Made by a program: the position numbers and the translations under genes
NCBI RefSeq assembly: GCF_002286985.1
Contig: NZ_NSKC01000003.1
Location: 1 to 64,000, forward strand
DNA from: Halorubrum salipaludis
GTDB taxonomy: Archaea; Halobacteriota; Halobacteria; Halobacteriales; Haloferacaceae
Direction: 5' to 3'
DNA: 64,000 bases
The notes under the pieces: generated by a model
Told to the model about the DNA's origin: nothing
What the model saw: only the letters and a program-made list of their open reading frames with translations
The model's database searches: none
Part shown: positions 50,913 through 58,313 of the stretch, one piece after another
Layout: each line of letters opens with the position of its first letter
Position numbering within the stretch: position 1 is the stretch's first letter

Positions 50913-51962
50913 ATGCGCGTCGCGTTCGTCTCGCTTTTCGCCCCCGGGCACGGCGACACGCCGGCCCGGTCGCGGACGCGACGGATCGCCCGCGGGCTCG
51001 CCGAGCGCGGCCACGACGTGGTCTGGCTCTGCGCCCGCTGGTGGGGCGGCGACCACGACGCCTTCTCCGAGGAGGGGATCGCGTATCGGTCGGTGACCGC
51101 GGAGCCGTCGCCGTCGGCGTTCGCGGCCCGGCTCCCGCTCGCGCTCCGGCGGGTCGACCCCGACGTGGTCCACGCGGTCAACACCCCGCCGACGCCCGGG
51201 ATCGCCGCGACCGTCGGGGGCACCCTCTCGCGGACGCCCGTGATCGTCGACTGGTGGCGCGACCACCCCGCCGACTCCCGCCGGCGGTACCGGCTGCTTG
51301 CCCGGCGGGCCGACGCCGTCACGACGCCCTCGCGGACGACCAAGACCCGGGTCCGCGAGCACGGCGCCGCCGGCGAGGACGTGCGGGTGATCCCCGAGAG
51401 CATCGACTTCGACCTCGTCGAGTCGGCCGGGGTCGACGATCGGTTCGACGCGGTGTACGCCCGGCGGCTGGACCGCCACGCCAACGTCGAGACGTTCCTG
51501 CTCGGGCTCGCGGAGCTCCGCGACCGCGACTGGACCGCCGCCGTCGTCGGCGACGGGCCGGAACGCTCACGGATCGAGTCCATGGCGAGCGACCTCCGGA
51601 TCGACGACCGGGTGTCGTTCCTCGGCGACCTCCCGCTCCGCGAGCGGGTCGAGCTGTTCAAGGGGACCCACGTCGCGGTGGCGACGGCGACGTGGGAGAC
51701 GTTCGCGACCGACCTGCTGTGGGCGCTGGCGTGCGGCTGCGTCGCCCTCGTCGAGTACCAGGCGGACTCCAGCGCCCACGAGCTCGTGGAGGGCCGCCGG
51801 CGCGGGCGGCTCGTCACGAGCCCGGCCGAGCTCGCGGACGAGTTCGTCGCCGTCGGCGACCTCGACCGGAAGGCCGTCGAGCGCGACTTCGCCGACTACG
51901 ACCACGACGCGGTGCTCGATCGGGTCGTCGACGCGTACCGCGGGCTCTCGGACGAAGAATAA
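50913..51962 (+). CDS. GT4-family glycosyltransferase
   Basis: A 349-residue GT-B glycosyltransferase. The N-terminus MRVAFVSLFAPGHGDTPARS has the Gly-rich start of GT4 enzymes. The C-terminal donor domain contains FLGDLPLRERVELFKGTHVA and a weak EX7E-like region (WETFATDLLWALACGCVALVE is the family's acceptor end). The start is chosen with a TATA-like ctttttatcc ~30 nt upstream. Sugar and acceptor are unknown. Confidence 0.85.
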   Translation: MRVAFVSLFAPGHGDTPARSRTRRIARGLAERGHDVVWLCARWWGGDHDAFSEEGIAYRSVTAEPSPSAFAARLPLALRRVDPDVVHAVNTPPTPGIAATVGGTLSRTPVIVDWWRDHPADSRRRYRLLARRADAVTTPSRTTKTRVREHGAAGEDVRVIPESIDFDLVESAGVDDRFDAVYARRLDRHANVETFLLGLAELRDRDWTAAVVGDGPERSRIESMASDLRIDDRVSFLGDLPLRERVELFKGTHVAVATATWETFATDLLWALACGCVALVEYQADSSAHELVEGRRRGRLVTSPAELADEFVAVGDLDRKAVERDFADYDHDAVLDRVVDAYRGLSDEE

Positions 51963-51990
51963 CGGAAAACCCGCGGACCGCGCCGGCCGA

Positions 51991-52620
51991 CTACTCCTCG
52001 TCGCGGGTGATCGTGCCGCCGTACTTCATGAAGACGAACGCGAGCCCGAGCGTGCTCACCATCGCGACGAACGTGGCGACGCTGAGCGCGCGGGCGCCCT
52101 GCGGGACGAACACGGCGTCGGAGCCGCCGCCACCGCCGGTCGACTCGGTCTCGATGTCCTCGCCGACGGCGAGCCCGCCGTGCATGCCCACGTTGGTGTG
52201 GGGGACACAGTGGTAGTGGGTGATACCGACGTCCTCCTCGCTCGTCTCGTACTCGTAGGTGTACCCCTCCTCGCCGACCGGGTCGCCGCTGTCGAGGCTG
52301 GCCGGGCCCTCGACGTTCTGGACGTTGTGGTCGCCGCCGGCACCGGTCCACTCGAACGTGACCGTCGTCCCCTCGTCGACCCACAGGAGGGTCGGGTCGA
52401 AGGCGAGCCCCTGGTCGCCCCCGCCCACCTCGACGGTGACCTCGTCCTCGCCGCGGGCGTCCTCGTACGACCCGACGTTCCCTTCGGCCCCGCTCGGCCA
52501 GACCGGCTGCTCTTCCTGTGCCGCCGCGGTCCCGGTCGTCGCCGCCGCCGCTCCCGCGGCGCCGGCCGCGCCGCCGGCGGTCCGGATGAACCCGCGCCGC
52601 GAGACGTCGTCCGTGCTCAT
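51991..52620 (-). CDS. Halocyanin-like protein with C-terminal membrane anchor
   Basis: A 209-residue blue copper protein. The N-terminus has a Tat signal (SRRGFIRTAGGAAGAAGAAA). The cupredoxin domain holds His in AGGDHNVQN and the Cys-His-Met set in THYHCVPHTNVGMHGG. A Gly-rich linker leads to one C-terminal transmembrane helix (SVATFVAMVSTLGLAFVFMK). It is thus anchored at the C-terminus, unlike the lipid-anchored protein at 42564. It likely shuttles electrons at the outer membrane face. Confidence 0.88.
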   Translation of the reverse strand: MSTDDVSRRGFIRTAGGAAGAAGAAAATTGTAAAQEEQPVWPSGAEGNVGSYEDARGEDEVTVEVGGGDQGLAFDPTLLWVDEGTTVTFEWTGAGGDHNVQNVEGPASLDSGDPVGEEGYTYEYETSEEDVGITHYHCVPHTNVGMHGGLAVGEDIETESTGGGGGSDAVFVPQGARALSVATFVAMVSTLGLAFVFMKYGGTITRDEE

Positions 52621-52754
52621 ACACCCGGGTTCGTGACGGCCTGTAGTGAATATGTTGATCCGAGCGCGGCGTCCTGATCGATAGCGGGAGTGAGTATTGC
52701 AGATCGGTGGTGGCGAGACGTCATTTAAACGGCCGTGAGCGACGGCGGCGGGTA

Positions 52755-53168
52755 CTTATAAAGAACCGTGCGGTTGGCGCGTGCCTCCGAGTGGCCGCCT
52801 CCGGCGGCCGCGAGGAGCGCGCGCGAGGGAGTCGGTCGCCGGAGCGAAGCGGAGGCGACCGACGAGGCTGGGGAGGTGTGAGGCTGCAGTCTGCGGTTGG
52901 GTGGGACTCAAAGGGGCAGTCACGAGGGCGGCGCAGGCGTTCACGAGAGCAGAGCTCTCGTGAGCCAATCAGAACGCTTCGCGTTCTGATGACGACGCAA
53001 GCACCGCAGGAACGAGCACCGCGAGTGACGAGGAGCGTGGTTCGAAACGGCGGAGCCGTTTCGTCATCACGAGACGCCTTCGGCGTCTCGAACGACAGCG
53101 AGCGTGCGCCGCCCTCGCGGCTGGGGCTTTGCAGGTCGTCACCGTAGCATCGTTGATCGCTTATAAAT
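52755..53168 (+). repeat. Structured intergenic element, copy 4 (+)
   Basis: The longest copy, in the 622-nt gap between the halocyanin gene and the gene ending at 53243. TTATAA 52756-52761; 14 nt; H1 with inner arms 52793-52799 and 52803-52809; H2 with 10-bp arms (52831-52840 and 52854-52863) and a 13-nt loop; GAGGCTGGGGAGG; GGGACTCAAAGGGGCAG; H3 arms 52917-52935 and 53105-53123; GGCTGGGGCTTTG; TTATAA 53161-53166. Inside the H3 loop sit four extra perfect hairpins with 9-10-bp arms and 3-nt loops. A further TTATAA lies near 53195. Confidence 0.8.
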
Positions 53169-53242
53169 ACTCGCCATCAACACCACAATCCGACTTATAA
53201 ACAATCACTCCACCACCGTACGAGACTCACTCCCGCTCCGGA

Positions 53243-53887
53243 TCAGACCATGTCGCCGCGCACCGACGACCCCTCCTGTTCGGTGCGCTGTCGTTTGAGC
53301 ACGTCTGCGGCCTCGTTGGCCACGTCCTCGTCGGCGCCGAGCATCCCGAGCGCGGCCGGGAGCGTCGGCATCGCGAGCGAGGCCTCGCGGAGCCGGTCGA
53401 ACGCCTCCTCGTCGCGGGTGCCGTCGACCCACAGGCAGACGCCGCGGGGGTCGAGCACCTCCTCGTAGGCGTCGCGGGCGAGCGCCCCCTTCAGGCGCTG
53501 TCGCACGTTGTCCTCGAAGCTCGCGTTGCAGACTTCGAGGTGGATCGGCTCGTCCGCGGCGACGAGCTCGGCCGCGAGGCACTTCTCGGGCGCGGCGTAC
53601 CCGTTGTCGCTCGTCCGGACGCGGTCGGGGTGCGCCTCGGCCCACTCGGCGCGCACGGAGGTGCCGACCCCTTTGACGCCGTACTCGGCCGCGAAGTCCG
53701 CGGCGGCCTCCGTGTCGCCGCCCATGATCACGTCCTTGGTGATGTACACGTCGAGCCGCTCGACCGGATCGAGCCCGAGCGCCACGTCGCCGAAGGCCCA
53801 CACCTCGCGGACGGGGACCGGCATGGTCTCGCGTTCGACGCGGTCGACGAGGGTCTCCAGCCGGGCGACGGCCTGCTCGCGGTCCAT
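53243..53887 (-). CDS. Conserved haloarchaeal hypothetical protein
   Basis: A 214-residue acidic protein (MDREQAVARLETLVDRVERE; then VREVWAFGDVALGLDPVERL and VYITKDVIMGGDTEAAADFA). The middle has SVRAEWAEAHPDRVRTSDNG, the end LPAALGMLGADEDVANEAAD. It appears to be a haloarchaeal family of unknown function; I do not give a DUF number. It lies 79 nt downstream of the Mut7-C gene on the same strand and may be part of that operon. Confidence 0.7.
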   Translation of the reverse strand: MDREQAVARLETLVDRVERETMPVPVREVWAFGDVALGLDPVERLDVYITKDVIMGGDTEAAADFAAEYGVKGVGTSVRAEWAEAHPDRVRTSDNGYAAPEKCLAAELVAADEPIHLEVCNASFEDNVRQRLKGALARDAYEEVLDPRGVCLWVDGTRDEEAFDRLREASLAMPTLPAALGMLGADEDVANEAADVLKRQRTEQEGSSVRGDMV

Positions 53888-53966
53888 TGCGAGCCCGTAG
53901 GCGGGTCGCGGGCAAACCGGTTTCGCTCGGCGGCGCGGTCGGGGGTGGCCGGCGGTAGCCGAGAGA

Positions 53967-54488
53967 TCAGACCGCGTCGAGCCGCGCGGCGACCGACTCC
54001 CAGTGGCTCCCCTTCCAGAACCAGCGCCCGCAGTCGCGACAGCGCCACGCGGGGCGGACGTCGGCGTCGCGCTCGGAGCCGCCGGCCGCCGCCGCCCCCA
54101 CGTCGTCGGGGACGTACTCCGGGGGGTCCGGGTCGCCCGTACCCGGGTCCGAATCCGGGACGCGCTCGACGGGCCCGTTGCAGGCGCCGCAGCGCGTCGG
54201 CTCGTCGGCGAGTTCGACGGGGTACCCGGCGTCGGCGACCTCGCGCAGCTGGTCGAGCACGTCGCGCTCCGCGAGGAGGACGGCGTCGGTCCCGTCGCCG
54301 CGCTCGGCGCGCGCCGCGAGCTCGCGGTCACGGGTGATCAGGGTCCGGTCCTCGGCGGCCGCGACCGACAGGAGCCGGTCGTCGTCCTCGATCTCGCGAT
54401 CGAGCGCGTAGGCGGCGTCGTAGCCGCACATCCGGAGGTAGGTCGCGAGCGTGCCGCACATGACGTCGAGGAGGACGCGCGGGGGCAT
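53967..54488 (-). CDS. Mut7-C RNase-domain protein
   Basis: A 173-residue protein of the Mut7-C family, a PIN-like RNase fold fused to a zinc ribbon. The N-terminus LLDVMCGTLATYLRMCGYDA is characteristic, then ALDREIEDDDRLLSVAAAED and the ITRDRELAARAERG acidic site. The zinc ribbon has CGAC (in TRCGACNGPVERV) and CRDC (in RCRDCGRWFWKGSHW). It overlaps the polX stop by 1 nt, so they share a transcript. Confidence 0.88.
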   Translation of the reverse strand: MPPRVLLDVMCGTLATYLRMCGYDAAYALDREIEDDDRLLSVAAAEDRTLITRDRELAARAERGDGTDAVLLAERDVLDQLREVADAGYPVELADEPTRCGACNGPVERVPDSDPGTGDPDPPEYVPDDVGAAAAGGSERDADVRPAWRCRDCGRWFWKGSHWESVAARLDAV

Positions 54489-56245
54489 CAGCCGTCGAGG
54501 AACGCCCGGATCCCCTCCGGCGAGCGCGCGTTGAGCACGTCCGCCGTCTCGGCCCAGCCGCGCCGCGCGGTGTGGACCCCGTACCGGGCGTTGTCGAGCT
54601 CGCGGGGCGCGTGCGCGTCGGTGTCGACCGCGATCGCGGCGCCCGCGTCGATCGCGGCCCGGACCATGTCGCCGTCGGCGTCGAGCCGGGCCGGGTTCGC
54701 GTTCACCTCGATCGCGGTGCCGGCGGCCGCGGCGGCCTCGACGACGGCTTCGATGTCCGGCGCGATCCCCGGCCGGCTGTTGATGATCCGGCCGGTCGGG
54801 TGACCCAGGACGTCGACGTGCGGGTGTTCGACCGCCCGGATCAGCCGCTCCGTGGCGGCGTCGGAGTCCTGTCCCAGCGCGGAGTGCGGCGAGGCGACGA
54901 CGATATCGAGGTCGGCGAGCGTCTCGTCGTCGGTGGTGATCGCCCCCTCGGCGTCGATGTTGGCCTCGACCCCGTGGAGGACCTCGACGTCCGCCGACGC
55001 CTCCTCCGCCGCCTCCGCGACCGCCTCGGCCTGCTCCGCGATCTCGGCCTCGTCGAGCCCGGTGTTCCCGAAGATTCCCGGTCCGGCGGCGTGGTCGGTG
55101 ACCGCGTGCACGTCGTAGCCGCGCTCCGCGGCCGCCTCGATCATCTCCGCGATCGAGAACCCGCCGTCCGACCAGTCGGTGTGGGTGTGGAGGTCGCCGC
55201 GGATCTCGTCCGTCTCGACGAGGTCGGGGAGGTCGCCGTCCGCGGCCGCCGCGACCTCGCCGTTGTCCTCGCGGAGCTCGGGCGGGACGGGCTCCATGTC
55301 GAGCGCCTCGTAGACGCCGTCCTCGGTCGCGCCCGCGACGCGCTGGCCGACGCGCTGGCCGGCGTCGGGGTCGTCGACGTCGGAGATGTCAAACAGGCCG
55401 TACTCGTTGAGCTTCAGGCTGCGATCGATCGCGCGGTTGCGCACCGCGACGTTGTGGGCGCGCGAGCCGGTGAAGTACTGGAGCGCGGCCCCGAACTCGT
55501 CGCCGTCGACGACCCGGAGGTCGACCCGGGTGCCGCTCGCGCGGACGCTCGCCTTCCCGGTGCCGGCCTCGATCGTCGCGTCCGCCTCGGGCCAGTCGGT
55601 GAACGCCTCGATCACGGGCTCGCGGGCGTCGCTGGCGACGAGGAGGTCGATGTCGCCGATGGTGTCCTTCCAGCGCCGGATCGAGCCGCACACCGCGGCC
55701 GACGCGACGGCGTCGAGGCCGTCGAGGTACGACAGCGCGGCGTCCGCGACGGGGCGGGCGTCGCCGAGGCGGGTGCGCTTCCGGGCCTCGCGCGCGAACG
55801 GGATGTTGTCGAGGATGTTCTCCTCGGTCTTCGCGCCGAAGCCGGAGACCTCGCGGATCTCGCCCGCCTCGGCTGCTTCCTCCAGTTCGTCGAGTGTGGT
55901 AACCCCCAGCGCCTCGTAGAGGCTCCCGACCGTCTTCGGGCCGACGCCCTCGACCGCGGTCAGCGCCTCGATGTCGGCCGGCAGCTCCGAGCGGAGCGCT
56001 TCCAGCTCCTCGATCGCGCCGGTCTCGAAGTACTCGACGATCTTCGCGGCGATCGCGTCGCCGACGCGGTCGATCTCGGCGACCGCCTCCTCGCCCTCCC
56101 CCGCGAGGTTCTCGATCGGCGCGGTGTGCTCGCGGACGTTCTCCGCGGCGCGGCGGTAGGCGGTCGGCTTGTACTCGACGCCCGTCGCTTCGAGCCGGTC
56201 GGCGAACTCCTCTAAGAGGCCGGCGACCTCGTCGTTACGGCTCAT
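54488..56245 (-). CDS. polX: Family X DNA polymerase with PHP domain
   Basis: A 585-residue PolX. The N-terminal 8-kDa and HhH domains read EYKPTAYRRAAENVREH and VEGVGPKTVGSLYEAL. The palm has GSIRRWKDTIGDIDLLVASD with two catalytic Asp, and the third in TRVDLRVVDGDEFG. The C-terminal PHP domain has the metal motifs GDLHTHTDWSDGG, AVTDHAAGPG, LHGVEANID, SPHSALGQ and VLGHPTGR. It would fill gaps in base excision repair, the PHP giving 3'-5' exonuclease activity. The start MSRNDEVAGLLEEF fits the family. Confidence 0.93.
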   Translation of the reverse strand: MSRNDEVAGLLEEFADRLEATGVEYKPTAYRRAAENVREHTAPIENLAGEGEEAVAEIDRVGDAIAAKIVEYFETGAIEELEALRSELPADIEALTAVEGVGPKTVGSLYEALGVTTLDELEEAAEAGEIREVSGFGAKTEENILDNIPFAREARKRTRLGDARPVADAALSYLDGLDAVASAAVCGSIRRWKDTIGDIDLLVASDAREPVIEAFTDWPEADATIEAGTGKASVRASGTRVDLRVVDGDEFGAALQYFTGSRAHNVAVRNRAIDRSLKLNEYGLFDISDVDDPDAGQRVGQRVAGATEDGVYEALDMEPVPPELREDNGEVAAAADGDLPDLVETDEIRGDLHTHTDWSDGGFSIAEMIEAAAERGYDVHAVTDHAAGPGIFGNTGLDEAEIAEQAEAVAEAAEEASADVEVLHGVEANIDAEGAITTDDETLADLDIVVASPHSALGQDSDAATERLIRAVEHPHVDVLGHPTGRIINSRPGIAPDIEAVVEAAAAAGTAIEVNANPARLDADGDMVRAAIDAGAAIAVDTDAHAPRELDNARYGVHTARRGWAETADVLNARSPEGIRAFLDG

Positions 56246-56342
56246 TGCGTGTGGGTTCGAGCGGGCGGTACTAAAAACCGAAAGCGAACGAGACGAAGCG
56301 GTTGGCCGTTTCTGGGCGGTTGACCGGGGATGGGAGGGAGAA

Positions 56343-56692
56343 CACCACCGAAGTCCCAGCTGCTCGGCTGTACGACGACGTAGTTGCTTATAAATCACAG
56401 ATCGACGCGGACGAGACCTCCAAAGCCCCAGCCGTGAGGCCGGCGCACTCTCGCTGCGCTCCTCACTCGGTCGCTCACTTCGTTCGCTCTCTCGTTGCGG
56501 TGCTTGCGTCGCCTGCGCCGGCCTCGCGGCTGCCCCTTTGAGTCCCACCCGACCGCACAGCACTGCGCCTCACACCTCCCCAGCCTCGTCGGCCGGCGCT
56601 TATAAGCGCCGGCCGACTCCCTCGCGCGTGCTCCTCGCGGCCGCCTTCGGCGGCACGCTCGGAGGCACGCGCCACTGCAGTGTGGTTTATAT
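56343..56692 (-). repeat. Structured intergenic element, copy 5 (-)
   Basis: In the divergent gap between polX and the gene at 56770. On the minus strand: ATATAA (56687-56692), 13 nt, H1 arms 56665-56672 and 56624-56631 around a GCCGCC/GGCGGC inner hairpin; H2 is a perfect 30-bp palindrome (56588-56617, centre TTATAA); GAGGCTGGGGAGG; GGGACTCAAAGGGGCAG; H3 arms 56514-56532 and 56429-56447; GGCTGGGGCTTTGG; 29 nt; TTATAA 56388-56393. A second, decayed 3' unit reaches about 56343 and matches the second unit of copy 2. Confidence 0.82.
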
Positions 56693-56769
56693 CGAGTCGC
56701 AGTCGCCTCGTCTCGTCTCGAAGCGATCGACGGACAAGACACTTGTCGGAGCTCACTGATCCCCCGCGT

Positions 56770-57519
56770 ATGCCCTCCCCGCTCGCCCTCCCCGCCAGAC
56801 TCGTCGGTGGCCTCCTCGATCGCTCCCGCGCCGGCTTCCGTCGGCTCGATACGGGCGGGCACGCGCTCACCGTCGGCGTCGTCGTCCTCGTCACGGTCGC
56901 GACGGCCGTCGGCGTCGTCGCGCTCGGCGCCGCCTTCGACGCGACGATCGACCGCGAGGTGACGGTCGACAACCCCGACCGCCCGCCGGAGACGACCTGC
57001 GAGGCGTTCGGCGAGGACGACGGCTCGCTCGTCGCCGAGCGGTGCGACGAGCCGGAGCGGGTCGACGTCGACGTCGGCGAGGAGCTTCGGAGTGCGGCGG
57101 ACGGCTACGTCGGCTACGCGCTGATCGGCGTGCCGATCTGGTGGGCGGTCTTCGCGCTCGCGCTCCACGGCGGGGCGCGCCTCGCGGGGGGATCGGGGTC
57201 GGTCGGCGACTCGTTCGCCATCGCTGCGTGGGCGATCGCCGCGGAACTGGCCCGGCTGGTCGCCGGCCTCGCCGCGATCTGGTACGGGCTCGCGACGACG
57301 ACGGTTCAGGGGACAACGATGGAGGCGATCGCGAACGAGCTCGTCGCGGCGATCTCGGCGATGCAGGGGCCGCTCCTGGCCGCCTCCGCGGTCGTGATCG
57401 CGGTCCAGTGGGTCGTGGTCGTCGGCGGGCTGGAGGCGTACCACGACCTCGATCGGGGGGTCGCCGGTGCGGTCGCGGGCGGCTTCGCGGTGCTCGGGTT
57501 CCTGATCGCGGCAGTGTGA
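56770..57519 (+). CDS. YIP1-like integral membrane protein
   Basis: A 249-residue membrane protein with about five hydrophobic segments (TVGVVVLVTVATAVGVVALG; YVGYALIGVPIWWAVFALAL; FAIAAWAIAAELARLVAGLA; LLAASAVVIAVQWVVVVGGL; VAGGFAVLGFLIAAV). An acidic loop with two Cys lies after the first. The arrangement resembles archaeal Yip1-domain proteins. The function is unknown. It converges with the AmiS-like gene, 30 nt apart. Confidence 0.7.
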   Translation: MPSPLALPARLVGGLLDRSRAGFRRLDTGGHALTVGVVVLVTVATAVGVVALGAAFDATIDREVTVDNPDRPPETTCEAFGEDDGSLVAERCDEPERVDVDVGEELRSAADGYVGYALIGVPIWWAVFALALHGGARLAGGSGSVGDSFAIAAWAIAAELARLVAGLAAIWYGLATTTVQGTTMEAIANELVAAISAMQGPLLAASAVVIAVQWVVVVGGLEAYHDLDRGVAGAVAGGFAVLGFLIAAV

Positions 57520-57549
57520 CCGAGGTCGTTGAGGCGTGGCGCGCCGTCC

Positions 57550-58074
57550 TCAGACGACCGGCCAGAATCCGGCCGCCATGAGGTACCCCGCCACCGCGGT
57601 GACGACACCCACGATCGCCGTGAACGACCCGACGGGGGCCGTGATTCCGTCTCGCTCTAAGCCGAGCAACACGAAGAAGGCCGCCCAGAGCGCGGCCCAG
57701 AGCCACCACAGCCCGGCGAGTCCGACATCGCCCGATTGGAACACGAGGAATCCGGTCGGAATCGCTGTGCAGGCGACGAACCCGCAGTAGAACCCGAATG
57801 ACCGCTGGTCTTCGACACCGCGGCTAGCGTTCGCCCCGATCCACAAGTACGTGAACGAAAACAGGAGCGTCCCCGCCGCGTCGAACGCCGTCCCGTTGGT
57901 CGCGTCGCCGCCGAAGGCCCACCAGAGGACGATGAGAAACGTGATTCCGCCGGTGAGGAAGTTGAACACCGCGACATCTTCGTCCGCCCCGGTTCCGCGA
58001 AGCCACAGCCCGTTGACGAACAGGACGCCGCCCACGAACAGCAAACCCATCCCGAGAGTCGTTATTACTGACAT
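57550..58074 (-). CDS. AmiS/UreI-family amide or urea channel
   Basis: A 174-residue membrane protein with about six helices. The first stretch, GLLFVGGVLFVNGLWLRG, then FNFLTGGITFLIVLWWAFGG, is typical of AmiS/UreI proteins, which let urea or short-chain amides through the membrane. The formamidase gene diverges from it 240 nt away, which supports amide uptake. The AT-rich gap between (58075-58313) holds both promoters: an atatatac TATA-like element on the minus strand and gctttatgcc before the formamidase. Confidence 0.75.
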   Translation of the reverse strand: MSVITTLGMGLLFVGGVLFVNGLWLRGTGADEDVAVFNFLTGGITFLIVLWWAFGGDATNGTAFDAAGTLLFSFTYLWIGANASRGVEDQRSFGFYCGFVACTAIPTGFLVFQSGDVGLAGLWWLWAALWAAFFVLLGLERDGITAPVGSFTAIVGVVTAVAGYLMAAGFWPVV

Positions 58075-58313
58075 CGACTGGCACCCGAACCGTGACCGTC
58101 GTATCTATCTATCTGACAAATCATCGTAGTGCGGAATCTATACCATTTCGTATATATCTTCCCCGAATATCCACTTATATAGGATCAACGTGACCTGTTT
58201 GCTAAGTAGTGGTGAGATAATTAAGACAATATCAGGTATTCTCATCGGATGGAACTCCCTGAAATGATAATAGGACAACAGCTTTATGCCGAATGTGAGT
58301 GATCATACCTCGC

